Assembly (NCBI GenBank): GCA_002104905.1
Contig: MCFE01000080.1
Span: 62,001 to 126,000, forward strand
DNA: 64,000 nucleotides
DNA from: Basidiobolus meristosporus CBS 931.73
Taxonomy: Eukaryota > Basidiobolomycota > Basidiobolomycetes > Basidiobolales > Basidiobolaceae
Direction: 5' to 3'
Part shown: piece by piece, positions 1-12,797 of the stretch
Layout: every line of letters starts with the position of its first letter
Numbering within the stretch: position 1 is the stretch's first letter
Notes under the pieces: model-generated
The model's input: the letters and a program-made list of their open reading frames with translations, nothing else
What the model was told of the DNA's origin: nothing
Database searches by the model: none
Program-made: the position numbers and the translations under genes

Positions 1-16
1 ATCACTATGGCCCCAC

Positions 17-276
17 AGTTGAAATATTGAACTCTTTGGCATCATTCTGTAGCTAAAATTTTACTTTACAATTCTGGACTAGTCTTGGTCACTGTGAGAC
101 TGATATACAGCTTAAACCTTGCCATTTTCTTCAGATCTATGATCTTATGATTATTCCCCTATAGTCAGGATCAAAATAGCATTGATACTAACTATTATGT
201 ACTAACCCTGAAACTTGTACAGAATGCTCCTGAATATTGAGAAGCCCTCCTTGCTTTGTGTTACAGTTGTATTACT
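17..276 (+). repeat. Truncated solo LTR of the Copia1 family
   Basis: This stretch matches, in reverse orientation, the LTRs of the Copia element at 2249-6130. Shared blocks include the start GTTGAAATATTG, the block AGATCTATGATCTTATGAT, and the stretch around CAGAATGCTCCTGAATATT. It stops at about 276, short of the expected CAACA end, where transposase-like sequence begins. No target duplication could be read because the window edge and the truncation hide both ends. Confidence 0.75.
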
Positions 277-1445
277 TGGCTCACCTTTGTGAGTTTCCTA
301 TGGAGTAGATGTGTGGGTGGATAGGGAGTCAAGTCAAGTTACAAGTACTTCAATATCCCAAGCTCATCAGGGATTTCACCTTCACATCTGGTATGCATAT
401 GGTTTGTTGATAAATGGAGGGTTAGTAGGAGAGTTGGAAACTACAGTTAATGGACATGCATATTGACACCTATGTAATTGGCATTAAGAAGCTAAGCAGC
501 TCCAAAATGTGGGTAATTAGTCAAGTAACACAAAGCTGTGTTGGACACAAAGATCAACAAATTTCTATTTGAATGGCTCTACTAAAGTATGGCAGGTCTC
601 TGCTGGCTGCATGCCAGCTTCTGTATCATTCTATCTAGAGTTAGCACAAATAAGACCCAGAACAAATGCACAAGAGGGACTGTACTCTGCAGGAAGAAGG
701 AATGTATTGGCCAAAAACCAAAAGGTTCTTTGCAGATATTTGGGAGGTATTCATGGCAAAAGTGGCTACAACCAAACATTTGCTTGCTAGTTGTACATCA
801 TGCCAACAATACAAGGTATATGGCAACTTTTAAGTGGCAAACTAAACAGCTATAAAACTGAGGTGATAGAAGCATCAATTGCAGCAGGTGGGCATGTATA
901 GAAATAGGTAGGCAGGAGGCCATAGTTGTTTTTAATTTGAACTATACATGTTATACCTATGGTTGTAGTGGGTAAGCAAATAGATAATGATGATTCTGCA
1001 GTGGAACACATGTACAGCTCAAGAGAAGGCAAAAAGAAAATACCACTGGGTAAATCGGTACAGTAGTATTATAAGAAATAGCTGTAGGCTGCATTACTGG
1101 CACAAAAATGCCATCAGAGGTTCACAAAGTGGCCATCAAAACATCATCATGTTTTTATTACAAAAGGACACAGGGCGAGTTCTTCAGTTAGGTCTGCACA
1201 AATAAATGTGGACTGCAATGAGGCCATCAAAATAATATGCAACTCTTGGCAAAAGACTGTTCAAATACAGTCAGTTTCTTAACTTTATTGGTAGCAAACT
1301 TGGAAAATGCCGGCACATTACTGTTGTGCAATTATGTAGATGGTCAATAATTCCAAGCTGCTGGCACTATGATGGCCTCATTGCAGAGTTCTCACAGCTG
1401 GTTCATATTGGATATACCCGTAGAACTAAACTATATCTCATAGCA
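277..1445 (+). pseudogene. Plavaka/Tnp2-like transposase relic, C-terminal part and element end (copy I)
   Basis: The + strand is collinear with the C-terminal half of the transposase at 25800-26650. It starts with a decayed form of the motif GPCFTFWEFP..W.CG near 290-330 and runs through the conserved tail at about 690-1080. No reading frame longer than about 90 codons survives. The sequence continues into the non-coding end of the element and stops near 1445 at ATCTCATAG, a worn version of the terminal TTTTTCATAGGG. I infer a dead 3' fragment. The second gene of the element is absent. Confidence 0.7.
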
Positions 1446-2248
1446 GTTCACCATGCCACTTCCAATCCTGCACAGAATATTACAACACTGACAATATATA
1501 TGGCTGCATGTCTGGCGCTACAGCTTTACTTACAATGCTTATTATTGTGAGTTGTCATTTAAAGCTGCATTCATAATGGTGTAATGTTCCTAACAGGACT
1601 GTTTTATACTCCAGCTTTATAGTAAAAATGCCATATAATATTATTACATTATTCAATATTAAGCTTTTACCCACAGTTGAGACCACTTTGACTTTATGCC
1701 ATAATTAAAAGGAGCATATAGCCTGTAGCTATTAAGCAGGCTCCATTGGATTATATTACATTGTGTCTAGCAGCTTAGGGTCCCTGATGGACTGGGCACC
1801 AAAACCATAAACATGATGCTACTGGGAGTTTGTAAATGGGCATATATTTAGTAACTTGTATCTGGGTTACTCAGGTCGGTATTATTACTGCTTTATTCAC
1901 TCTTGACAGTGCTCTCAGCTGAGCTCTGCTGATGACAGCCTACTTCTAATGATGTGCCTGGTATCAAAGAGGATATTGTGACTTTCCTAGTTTACTGTTT
2001 TCTTCTGGTATGACTCTCCTCTGTACCTACCAAAATGCTGAGTTTTACAAGATTCCAAAGTGTACTCATTACTTTCACTCTGCGATTATTAGACTTACCA
2101 TTGCTGGGAGCGCCTAGTCACTACCTGGAGATAAAGATCTCCACAGATATATGTGTCCAGACTAATACCCTGAGATATTACCAATAAAGCTGGATGTTAC
2201 AGCCTGTAACTATACCTTCATATACTCCTAACTTGATCATGTAAATTA
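1446..2248. other. Unassigned AT-rich sequence
   Basis: About 800 bases lie between a transposon end and the Copia1 LTR. There is no ORF of note, no recognised repeat of the other families in this window, and no RNA gene that I can see. It may be decayed transposon or LTR sequence. Confidence 0.5.
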
Positions 2249-2617
2249 TGTTGCAATTTAAGAAGTGATTTGGATATATGGAACTTATCAAGAAATAGTG
2301 ATAATAGTTGAACTGTTGTTTATTAATAAAGAAGCTCAGTATTTATACTGTTGTAGAAGTAATACAGCTGTAACATTAAGTAAGGAGGGTTTCTGAATGT
2401 TCAGGAGCATTCTGTAATAGTTTCAGAGTCAGTACATAATGTTTAGTAACTGTGCTAATTTGATCATGACTATAAGGGAAAGATCATAAGATCATAGATC
2501 TTAAGAAAGTGGCAAAGTAAGAACTGTAAGTTAGTCCCTTAGTAACCAAGACTAATCCAGAATTGTTAAGTAAATATTTTGCTGCAGAATGATACCAAAT
2601 AGTCCAATTTTTCAACA
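2249..2617 (-). repeat. 3' LTR of Copia1
   Basis: 369 bases, TGTTGCAATTT to TTCAACA on the + strand. It pairs with 5762-6130 and has many scattered substitutions against its partner, so the insertion is old. Confidence 0.88.
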
Positions 2618-2628
2618 CTCCCCTCAAC

Positions 2629-3747
2629 TCAATAATTTCTTAATCCTAATTTCTCCCTGAGATTCCCTACTTGTGGCCTAGCTAGTGGTTTTGTCAATAT
2701 ATCTGCCACCATCTTGTCAGTTGGGCAGTACACTAACTCCACTAAGTTACTTTCTACAGCTTCCCTCACAAGGTAATGCTGTATATCAATGTGTCCAGTT
2801 CTGACATGATTAGTAGGATTTCTAGCTAATGGAATACAACTTTGATTATCCTTGTGAATGCACATTGATTCATCTAAATCAAAACCTAAGTCTTTGAATG
2901 ATATGTGTAGCCATATAGCCTTGTTAATTGCTTGACATGCAGCCATATATTCAGCTTCAGTTGTAGATAGTGCCACAGTTGGTTGTTTCTTGCAATTCCA
3001 AGTAATAGCTGCACCAGCATAAAGAAATACATCTCCTGCAGTAGAGTGTCTGTCAATCAGATCCCTACCCCAATATGAGCCACTATTACCATCATCTCTT
3101 TGCCAATTAGCTACTCCAGAGTATTCCTGTACCAAATTTATGGAACCTTGAAGATATCTGACAGTCTGCTTAACTGCTACAATTTGATCTGATCCATAAT
3201 TCTGCATGAGTTGATTGACTATTCCTGCTGCCACTGCAATATCTGAATGTGTAGACACCATCAAGTACATTGGGCTACCAACCATTGATTGATAGGGAAA
3301 GTTTTGCTCCATATTTGAGGTGTTCTCATCTATAACTGGCTGAGATTTGCTTAATTTTAGGTATTGTCCATAGGGGTAGCTGCTGGTTTGCAATTTTTAC
3401 ATTTTGAAGCAACTAAGAATGTCCCTGATGTACTTAAGCTGATTCAGCATAATTTTCAGCATAGGTGTGTCAAATATGACTTCAGTTCCAAGAAAATAGC
3501 TCAATTTTCCAAGATCTTTCATCTCAAACTTGCTGAAGAGATCTGATTTTGTCTGTTTAAGTGCCTCTTGGTCACTTGTAGCTATAATTAGGTTGTCCAC
3601 ATAAAGAACTAGGGTGCTCAAACCCTTTTTGAGATGTTTCACATATATACTGTGATCTGTGGTGCTAAGAGAGAACCCAATTTCCTCTAGATATGTGCCA
3701 ATCATGTTGTACCATGCTCTAGGTGCCTGCTGAATCCCATACTGCAA
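2629..3747 (-). pseudogene. Copia reverse transcriptase (C-terminal) and RNase H
   Basis: Two adjoining frames (3747-3397 and 3393-2629). The first has the RVT_2 hallmarks QAPRAWY and YVDNLIIA; the last D of the usual YVDD box is N here, which would disable polymerisation. The second has the Copia RNase H motifs TTEAEYMAACQA, a DNQSCIPLARNP block and a terminal ADILTKPLARPQ. Only a frameshift separates the two frames near 3395. The N-terminal RT fingers are lost in the internal deletion. It would act in reverse transcription of the element RNA if intact. Confidence 0.88.
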
Positions 3748-3789
3748 TTTAGGCAGCTGGCCAATGACTTTGGTGGCTTTCTGATCTGA

Positions 3790-4860
3790 ATGCTGCTAAA
3801 ACACAACATCCCTGCTCTTGATTAGCTTCTGAATTTTGCCATCATACACTCTATACCCTTTACTATCTTTGCAATATCCAAGAAAGATCCCTGTCCTACT
3901 CTTCGGTTCCAGCTTTGAGCTTTTTTTGTTAGGGATGTGATAAATAACATCACTATCAAAGATCTTGAGGTGCTGGATATCTGGTTCTTGCCTGTATATG
4001 CTTCAAAGATCTTCACATTGCTACTATTGTTTTATTTGCATATTCTGCTACTCTGTTTTGCTATGTAGTATGAAGAACTGTGGTCTTTTGAAGTATACCA
4101 GTAGATGAGCAGTAATTTGCAAACTCCTTTGAACAGTATTATCCTCCATTGTCATTTTGTAGTACCTTTGTTTTACACCCAATTCAAGCTTCTGCTATGT
4201 TCTTGAGGTGCTTAAACATCTCTAAAGATTCATTCTTTGTTTTGAGGAAGTACACTCATGTATATCTTGTTTTATCATCAATAAACGTCATAGAGTATCT
4301 CTTGGATCCAAAGGACAGTGTTCTCATGGGGCCACAAATATCTGAGTGTACAATAGCCAATATTTTGGTGTTAATAATGCCCTCTGAGCTCTGGAAATGT
4401 TGCCAGCTTGTTTGCCATTTAAACCTCACTTACAAACGTTCAAGAATTGAGTATTTTAGGCCTAAAACAAGCGAATTTTTACCAATTAGCTCATTATCTG
4501 CTCTCCAATGTGTCCTAGCCTCCTATGCCACATCTCCCAGTTTGTTTCATCAGTTTCAGCAATGTCAACATACTCAGGTACAATGATCTTGCATTGTAAC
4601 TTGTATATATTATGATCTCTGATTCCCAAAGCTAATTTTTGTCCCTGAGCAGTTGCTTTACTGACTGAGAGTAGACTCTTAGCTATTCCAGGTACATAGA
4701 GTACGTCAGTCAGTCTTTCTATGTTGCCCCTGAGCTATTGCTCATATTTAGTTGTATAGATCCACTAGTGGTAGCTTCCAGAGCAGAGTTATCACCCAGA
4801 TAAACCTTTCTTTTGGGAATAGTCTTTGAGTTGCTGAACCACTCCTTTATACCACAAATA
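3790..4860 (-). pseudogene. Copia integrase relic
   Basis: The minus strand holds the pre-integrase motif MWHRRLGHIGE at about 4500-4540, then broken integrase core, then a typical Copia integrase tail that reads like GYCKDSKGYRVYDGK..KLIKSRDVVF at about 3800-3890. No frame longer than about 65 codons survives on this strand. The same tail recurs in Copia2 at about 11100-11260. Confidence 0.7.
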
Positions 4861-4966
4861 TGCTGAGATTCTCCAGATTTAGTATACCATTCATTACTTT
4901 GGTTACTTGCACTTTCTTGTATGGTTACAAATAACTGTTCATCAGTAGTTACATGCTTTGCCTGCT

Positions 4967-5635
4967 CTAGTTTCTGCTTTTCATCTGCTTGTTTCTTCTT
5001 GCATTCTCTTGCCCAGTGTCCGGGCTTTTTACACTAGTTGCAGCAACCAGGTTTTCATTGGTTTTGTTGCTTTCCCTTCTTTTCTGAGTGCCTTTGTGAA
5101 CTGAATAAGGCAATATTTTCAGTTTTTCTGCTTGATCATTACATCTGAGTTCTTCATGGAGAAGTCTTCCTTTGACATAGTCTAAATTCAAACCATCTTT
5201 TCTGCTTTCAAAAGATAGTATGAGTGGCTCATACTTGTCTGGTAGGCTACAAAGCAGACAGAGTATCTGTTCTTCATCATCTACACCAGCATTATTACTG
5301 CAAAGTTCTTGTGCAAGTATCTCCATTCTGGTAATAAGTTGTAGCATGTCATCATCTGGCTTCTTCCCCATGTTGAGGAACTTTTGTTTCAACTAAAGGT
5401 TGCTTGATACTGATTTTGCTCTAAAGATCTTCTCTAAGGACTCCCATGCCGCTTTAGCAGTATTTGAGGCATGGATTTGTCCAATGAAGGAATCTTGCAC
5501 AATGATACATATGGCATTAGAGGCCTTTATCTCCTTCTCTAGAAGCGTCTCCACTTCTTTGGCTGTTACTTTGGGCTCAACTTCTTTTCCTGTTACTATA
5601 TTCCAAAGCTTTCTTTCCTTAAGGTGGATCTGCAT
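4967..5635 (-). pseudogene. Copia gag (UBN2-type) with in-frame stops
   Basis: Two contiguous same-frame segments (5635-5393 and 5392-4967) are separated by one TAG codon. The N-terminal part reads as a Copia gag polypeptide (TAKEAWESLEKIF-like block) and the second part has the LPDKYEPLILSFE block followed by basic, Ser/Thr-rich sequence. Just downstream at about 4995-5035 a CCHC zinc knuckle (C-N-stop-C-KKPG-H-WARE-C) is visible with a second TAG inside it. The capsid protein cannot be made whole without suppression. Confidence 0.82.
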
Positions 5636-5761
5636 CTTGATTCTCCAAAGTCTTCAGTTCTTTTCATCAAACCTCTTCCTTACAGGGAATATGTTTGTGT
5701 TGCTCTGTTTGCTGGTAGAAGTCATCTTTAGATTAGATTAAGGCAATTGGGGCTTATAACC

Positions 5762-6130
5762 TGCTGCAATTTAAGAAGTGATTTGGATATAAAGAACTTA
5801 TCAAGAAATAGTAGTAATAGTTAAACTGTTGTTTCTGAATAGAGAAGCTCAGTATTTATACCTTTGTAGAAGTAATAGAGTTGCAACACTAAGTCAGGAG
5901 GGTTTCTCAATATTCAGGAGCATTCTGTAACAGTTTCAGGGTTAGTACATAATAGTTGATATCAGTGCTAATTTGATCCTGACTATAAGAGAATAATCAT
6001 AAGATCATAGATCTGAAGAAAGTGGCAAAGTTCAAGCTGTAAATTAGTCCCACAGTGACCAAGACTAGTCCAGAATTGTTAAGTAAATATTTAGCTGCAG
6101 AATAATACCAAATAGTCCAATATTTCAGCA
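5762..6130 (-). repeat. 5' LTR of Copia1
   Basis: 369 bases, TGCTGCAATTT to TTTCAGCA on the + strand. It is the same length as the LTR at 2249-2617 but visibly diverged from it. Confidence 0.88.
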
Positions 6131-7188
6131 CATTATTACCTACAAATCTTTCTACATACCAATCAGATTTCTTGTTGGGATTACTTGAAATGCTTATACA
6201 ATACATCAGGCACACAGGGTACAGTAGTTCTCAAATCTGCCCAAACTGGCCAAACCTTGCATACATATTTTAGGACCTTCTAGACGTATTTACTGTACCT
6301 GTTTTGCTAAGACTATGCAAAGGTACAGATGCTACTTTTGCACTCAGTATAGCAATAAATGCAAGCACATGATCTATTGCTCTCTAAGTCACCTTCAATC
6401 TTGCCCAATCACTTACAGCAAGTGATGTGCCTAAGCAGTCACTTGCTGGAATGTCAACCACTGCTATAACAGTAATTTATTGCTTGGCTGAAAAGTTGGA
6501 TGGATCTGACCACCAAGTCTGCATGCTAAGGAGGAAGAGGCTGCTGTAGGAACAATGCCTCTGGAATATTGAAAAGGAAGCAGCATGCCCTCCCAAAAGT
6601 TCAAGAGAAGAAGCCTTAAAAGAGTAGGAGAAAGTAAAAGTGTCTTTAACTTTATTTGCCTAATGTTAAAAATTAACTGCTTATTTAATGTCCAAGAGAA
6701 AAACAGCAAGTATATACAAAAAGGTATTTAAAAAAGCCTACCAGGCAAGTTCAGCTGCCAAGAAAATATCTCTTAGACAAGAACTTTTTGCTAAAGGCTG
6801 CTGCCAGTAGCACAAATAAGCATTATAATTTACATATCACCATATTGATAAAGCATTGCAATATGAGCATGTACAAACTGTATAAGACATTTACCCCCTG
6901 AATAACTTGGCTTACTGGTCTCAGGGCATTGTATTAGCTTTAAAGTCTAGAACTGAAGACTTGATCCTAAATTACACAATGGATGGCTCCAGGAAGGAAA
7001 CTTGAGAAGAAATAAGCCCAAACAGCAAAGATGAAGAACAGGCCTTAACAAGCAATAACCAACAAAGGAAGTACTCAAAGCCTTTTAAAGGCAGCAGCTG
7101 CATTCCTTGCAGCTACTGCAAAAGGAAGTACACACATCTGACAGGTGCGCAAAAACAATCAATAACCGGCAGAAATGCCTGAATATAG
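6131..7188. repeat. Relic LTR-like repeat plus unassigned sequence
   Basis: The first 330 bases resemble the LTR-like repeats at 56007-56355 (inverted) and 58333-58681: shared blocks include TACCTACAAA, CAATACATCAGG, TAGGACCTTC, and AAGACTATG with GCTACTTTT. The 5' end is missing. The rest (about 6470-7188) shows no coding potential and no family I can name. Confidence 0.5.
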
Positions 7189-7866
7189 CCTTATGAAAAC
7201 TAAGATGATCCCATCAAAAAGCAGTCATAAAGCTTAGGTCCCATGACTAAGCCAATTTATCCTGTCAAAACATGATGCATAGACTGTTGTTAAAGAATTG
7301 CACCCCAGAGCTCATAAATATTTGGTCAATGTAGTTGATTACAACAATACATTAGTGTCTTTTGATTAGTCCTCAGCCAGTTCTTGCATTCTCTGTTCCC
7401 AGACACTCAATTACCTCCTATATTTCTGTAAATAAGTGGGTTATTGCTTCTTACACAATATTTACTTCTTGATTCAACCCCTTCGCTTACTTTTTATACA
7501 TACAAGTGATTTACATTCAATAAAGCTTTAGTTTCATCTCAATAGCCAATTGTATTGGGGTAAACCAATCACTATACCCTGCACTAACATTAAGCCCAAA
7601 CCTACACTCAATAAGCAACTGCATTGAGATCCATCATTCAATGAGTATCTGTGCTGCGATCACTTATTTTATGACTTTGGTAGAAGCCCTGTGGCTTTAT
7701 GCCACTGTTCACTTAATATTTGTTGTATTTCCTGGTCTTCAGCTAGAACTGCAAGGTCTAGCACCTCATGTGCCAGTCTTTACAATAAATCCTTACAATA
7801 ATTAAGTGCCTCTTCTTCAACACCACTGTTGACAAAGTGCTGCAACTTCTTGGTGTGCCTATTGAT
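7189..7866 (-). mobile_element. Plavaka-like element fragment, accessory-gene end (copy K)
   Basis: It starts with the terminal repeat CCTTATGAAAAC followed by the conserved subterminal AAGATGATCCCATCAAAA. A relic of the 3' end of the accessory gene follows on the minus strand at about 7690-7866 (homologous to 21640-21840). The next copy begins at 7867, so K is cut there. Confidence 0.7.
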
Positions 7867-9209
7867 CCCTCTGAGAAAAAATTGTGATGAATGAATCAAA
7901 AAGCTAATACTAAGTTACGGTCTTGTGACTAAAAGGTGTTGATTTCATCAGGACACTTTGTTAAAATAATTGAAAAGCAACTGCGGCCCAAATTTCACAA
8001 AAGCCCAGAGTAAAATACTGTGCCAAGACTATCAGAAAGTTACTGCATCCCAAGTTTCACCAAAAACTTGATCAAAATTTTTCAACACAATACTACATAA
8101 ACAGCTAAAGATTGGTCCTCTGCTGATTCTCTCACTTTCTGATCTTGGACACTCAAGCACCACCTGCATTGTATACATTGATTGGCTGTTTTTTCTTTTA
8201 ACATCTGTTGCTTCCTGACTCAACCCTTGCTCTTACTTTTTACTCATGTTAATTGATTTATTTGAGTTAGAACTTCAGTTGTACCTCAATTGCAATTGTA
8301 TTGGCCTATACAAGTCCCTTTACCCTACACTTGCATTTAGCCCAACCCCACACTTTACAAGCTGCTCCATAAAAGTCTATCATTCAATTGATATTTCTTC
8401 CATAAAACCTATTTCAAAGACATTGCTGGACACCATACAGCTTTATGCCACTGATCATTCACTGGTTGGCACACATCCTGTTCTTCAGCTGGCACTGCAA
8501 GGTCTAGCACCTCTTCTGCCAGTTCTTGTAGTAATTCAATGTCAAGTGTGTTTTCTTAGGCACTGCTCTCAGAGTAGTGCTGCAACCTCTTGGTGTGACT
8601 ATTAAGGTTACATATATACTCTGCGGCATTGTTACAATACATGGAGTTCTTGATGTTATAGCTTTGTCTGTTAGAGGCACTTACACTCTGACTGCAATGG
8701 AGTGCATGGAGGCAGTTGTAGATTAATTGCTTTTCTTAGCAAACTTATCTATCTCACTGAAGTGTAGCTCAACTGGCTAACTCTAAGCACTTGAAAGAAT
8801 AGTATTTTTCTTTTGGCTCATTCTACTTAGTTATGATGAGTTTCTGCATGCTCTGGGCTGACAGCACTAATTAGTGAGACTCTCAAGTCTTTAACTGCTA
8901 CCTTACTGCATGCTTCTTTCATTATACCCTACTTTCCCCTTAATATATGCTACACTGATATCTGCTTTTGTATGCTTGTCCTTACCAGCATTCTCCTGGC
9001 AACCAGATATATCTAGCTGCTAGCTTGGAACATCAAGCACTGCTTGTGATGGGACTCCTAAGAAAGCCATGCACTTTTATCATCAATTTGTCCCTCAGTG
9101 ATAATGAGACCAAGTGTTAGCAAGTTTTTGCTGTTATCAGAACTCTCCTGGTAGCCTGATGTTGCTTTGCTGCTGGTTTGGAACTTCTGACTATTCTGAT
9201 GATAGGCTC
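7867..9209 (-). mobile_element. Plavaka-like element fragment (copy L)
   Basis: It begins with CCCTCTGAGAAAAAATTG, a recognisable version of the family terminus, lying directly inside copy K. The minus strand carries accessory-gene C-terminal sequence (about 8430-8610) and one unit of the basic repeat module (about 8960-9080). The Copia2 LTR interrupts it at 9210. All frames are decayed. Confidence 0.7.
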
Positions 9210-9576
9210 TGTTGCAATTCAACAAGTTTTTGGATATAAGGAACTTATCAGGATATAATAATAACAGTTGAGCCATTGTTTGTTTATTAAAAAGCTCAAT
9301 ATTTAGCCATTGTAGACGTAAGACAACTGTAACACTAAGTAAGGAGATTGTCTAAGCATCAAGCAGCATTCTGCAACAGTTTCAAGGTAGGCACATAATG
9401 CAAGGTAAAAGTGCTTATTTGACCTGGACTATAGGGGATTAAATACAGGATCATACCTCTGAACGGAAGTGGCAATGTTTAGGCTGTAAATTGGTACAAT
9501 AATGACTAGGATTAGTCCACAATTGCTTAGTAAATGTTCAGCTGCTGAAAATATCTAATAGTCCCATATCCTAGCA
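9210..9576 (-). repeat. 3' LTR of Copia2
   Basis: 367 bases, TGTTGCAATTC to CCTAGCA, clearly related to the Copia1 LTRs. The purine-tract complement CTCTCCCTCAAC follows at once. The matching second LTR was not found, so the 5' end of this element is lost. Confidence 0.82.
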
Positions 9577-11780
9577 CTCTCCCTCAACTAGCTGATTTCT
9601 TAATCCTAATTTTGCTTAGAGATTCTCAAAATGTGGCCTAGCTAGTAGCTTTGTCAGTTTATCTGCCATCATTCTCTTGGTTGAGCTGTTAACTAACTCT
9701 ATAAAGTTATTTTCTACAGCTTTGCTCACAAAGTGGTGTTGTATATCTATGAGCTTAGTTTTGGCAGGAATAGTAAGATTGCTAGTTAAAGAAAAATAAC
9801 TTTGATTATCCTTATAAATCATGTTGGTCAATCTGAATTAAAACTTGAGCCTTTAGTTACTCTTTTGACCATAGAACCTCCTGAGTTGCTTGACAAGCGG
9901 CTATATATTCAGTTTCAGCTGTAATAGGCCCACAGCTGGTTGTTTGATGCAGTTCCAAGTAATAGCTGCACCTGCATACAGAAGTAAATACCCAATAGTT
10001 TAGTGGCTGTCAATTAGATTCCATCTCCAGGTTGAATCACTGTAACCACTGCATTTTTGCCTATTTGTTGCAACAGAGTATTGAAGAACCATACTAATGG
10101 TGCCTTGCAGATACTAGATAATTATCTGGGCTGCAGAAATTTGGCCAGATTCAAAATTATATATGAATAGACAGACTACTTCAACTGCCACTGAAATATC
10201 TGGATATATTGACAACATCTAGTTCATTAGGCTACCAACCATTAAGTGATGGCTGAGGTTTAGTCTATATTTATGCTACTCTACTTAAAAGCCCAATCTC
10301 CTCTGGATATATGTCGATTTTGTTCTGCCATGCTCTAGATACCTATGTAAGCCCATGCAATAGTTTTCTACATATGCACATCTCATAGGGGCCTTTGGAC
10401 TGGCAGACCTTCTTATTGCTCCAATATCTTGCAGATCACCATATGGAAAGATTGTTTTGAAGTCCATTTGGCATAGATCTAGACTACATATATCAGTCAG
10501 TGCTAGAGCTGTCCTAATGGAGCTAAACTTGGCTAACAGAGAAAATGTTTCTGGAAAGCCTTGTCCCCAGATTTGGGAATAGCTTTTAGCCACCAATCTA
10601 GCTTTGTGCTTATCAACTGTACTATTGGAGGTTATCATGATCTGGTTAACCCATGCACATGCTGGTGGCTTCTTTGCATCTGATAAATTTACCAGTTTTA
10701 ATGCTTTACCTTTATCAGTGATTGGTACTCTCCCTCAATGGCTTTGTGCCACATTGTAGCACCTGTGCCTTGATTACTTGCTCCAAATTGTGAGGTTTGG
10801 AACATAATGCAAGATAAGCTTCTTTCTGATCATTGTATGTCCACAACCAGGGTTGTGGGGTATTTCTTATTCTGGTAAACCTGCCAACTGGGAAATCTGC
10901 TCTGATCTAGACTGGTAGAATTATCTTTGGTATCTGGCTGAATATATAATGCAAGATAAGCTTCTCAACTGCCATTGCCAACTGGGATCCAGGTGCACAT
11001 CTTGTTCTGCAGATCTCATAGCTGGCATATTCAGTTCTGAACATCAGCTGGTAGAGTTCTCTTTTGTATCTAACTCTATTTGGTAAATGCCTACCTTAAT
11101 AGTGGGGAGTGCATCATCAGGTAGCTGGCCAATGATCTTAGTGGCTTTCTGATCAAAAATCTTCTTAAATACAATGTCCCTGCTCTTGATGAACCTTTGA
11201 ATCTTGCCAGTGTACACTCTGTACTGCCTAGTATCTTCTTAATAGCCAAAAAATATTCTGTTCCTACTGATGGTAACAGCCATAAGCATCTTTTGTTAGG
11301 GATAAGATAGAAAATGTCACTTCCAAAGATCCTGAAGTACTGGAGGTCTCATTTACTGCTGGTATATGCTGCAAAGGGTGTTTAAATGACACATTACTGT
11401 TGATGAGCATCTATTTTTGATGAATACTGAGGTAGCAACAGGCACAGCCCTATACCTGTAGTTCATTTACTTCTCTTACTGCATAGATATTCCCATATCC
11501 ACTATTTTTGTAATTTCACATTCTGCTACTTCATTTTACTGCTGATATGTGGGCCAGTGTTGTGTTGAAGTATACCAGCAGTTGAGCAGTATCATGCAAA
11601 CTCATTAGTGTAGAATTCCCCACCAATTGCACTCTGGAGTACCTTCAATCTACACCAAGTTTGTGTAGCTGCCATGTTCTTGAAGTGCCTAGCATAACTA
11701 AAGCCTTACCCTTTGTTTTGAGGTAGTAAACATATGGATATTTTGACTTGTCACCAATATATGGCATAAATTTTATCTGA
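9577..11780 (-). pseudogene. Copia2 pol relic: RNase H, RT and integrase fragments
   Basis: Minus-strand pieces include the RNase H C-terminus (9831-9616, with DNQSYFSLTSN and KLTKLLARPH), an RT N-terminal block (10638-10285, with HKARLVAKSYSQ and ETFSLLAKFSS), and the integrase tail near 11100-11260. Unlike Copia1 it keeps the RT N-terminal part. It is heavily broken and truncated at its 5' end near 11780, where a third Copia fragment on the other strand begins. Confidence 0.78.
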
Positions 11781-11782
11781 TA

Positions 11783-12560
11783 GCACAGTTGAAAGAAAAA
11801 AAGCAAGACCAGAGGTCAAAAGATACTCTCAAATAAAAGGACTTGACAAAATTGAGACATTTACACCAGTAGCTAAGTTTAATTCCATCATATTAGTATT
11901 GGCTATTGCAGCACATATAAGTTTTTATACATCAAATGGATGTAAAATTGCATTTTTGAATGGAGAACTTGATGAAGATGCATATATGAATCAGCCTTAT
12001 GGTTTGCTGACCAAGATTTGTACATTTACACTGCACACTTAAAAATATCTATATGGACTCAAACAATCATTAGGAGCCTGGAATTGGAAGATACATTTGT
12101 ATTTGGAAGCTCTAAGCATCCAAAGGAATACTGGTGACTACAGCATATGCAGCAAGCCCAGTAGAGCAAATCTAGCTCTACTAACTCTACACATGTATGA
12201 TCCTATCATATTTGACTATAATCTAGAAAAATCACAAGAGACTAAATCTGGCCTATAATTTGGAAGGACTCAGTTACTACTAAGGGATAAAGCTCTCCAT
12301 ATACGGATATACCCCTGCTATCACCCTATACCAACCCAACTATATTCAAGATATACCCAACAAGTACCAATTGAGTGACTGTAAGCAAGCAGCTACACCA
12401 ATGGAGACAAACCTCAACTTGGTTTAAATTTAACCAAATCAAGAGAGCTTGGTGCCATCTGAAAGCCCTACCTTTCCTTATTAATCTATGGCTGACAGTC
12501 CAAAGTATATCACACATGGTACACATCCAGATATCCTATATTCAGTGGGAGATGCAGGCC
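11783..12560 (+). pseudogene. Copia reverse transcriptase fragment on the + strand (Copia3)
   Basis: The + strand reads as RVT_2-like sequence: a KARLV..RYSQIKGLDKIETFTPVAKF-like start near 11800, then a block ending AFLNGELDED near 11945-11975, then an LYQPNYIQDIL-like block at about 12320 and a PDILYSVGDA-like block at about 12520. All are separated by stops and frameshifts. No LTR is attached. Its orientation opposes Copia2. Confidence 0.72.
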
Positions 12561-12797
12561 AGTATAATCAGACTATGCCTAACTCTAGGGTTAACCCTAC
12601 CCTGCTCAATGCTCCACCATGCCATATGGTCAAATTTCAAAATTTTGATTTTTTTTGCTTTTTCACATATTATGCTGATTCCCTCTACTCTTGCACTATC
12701 CCTGACCCAAAAACATCCTCATCCCTTGAATTTGCCCATTTTTTGGTGTTTTCAGATTTTTCACTTTATGCTGTATGTCCTCCACAGGATCCAGCTT

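Larger units (their letters stand above)
2249..6130 (-). mobile_element. Copia-type LTR retrotransposon, internally deleted (Copia1)
   Basis: The element reads right to left: LTR, gag, integrase, reverse transcriptase, RNase H, LTR. Both LTRs are 369 bases and run TG..CA. The flanks are AATTA (2244-2248) and CATTA (6131-6135), a five-base target duplication with one mismatch. A purine tract (reverse complement of CTCCCCTCAACTC, just after 2617) sits where plus-strand priming needs it. At 3.9 kb it is shorter than the usual 5 kb because the part between the end of integrase and the RT palm is missing around 3750-3800. Frames are broken throughout, so it cannot move alone. Confidence 0.9.
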
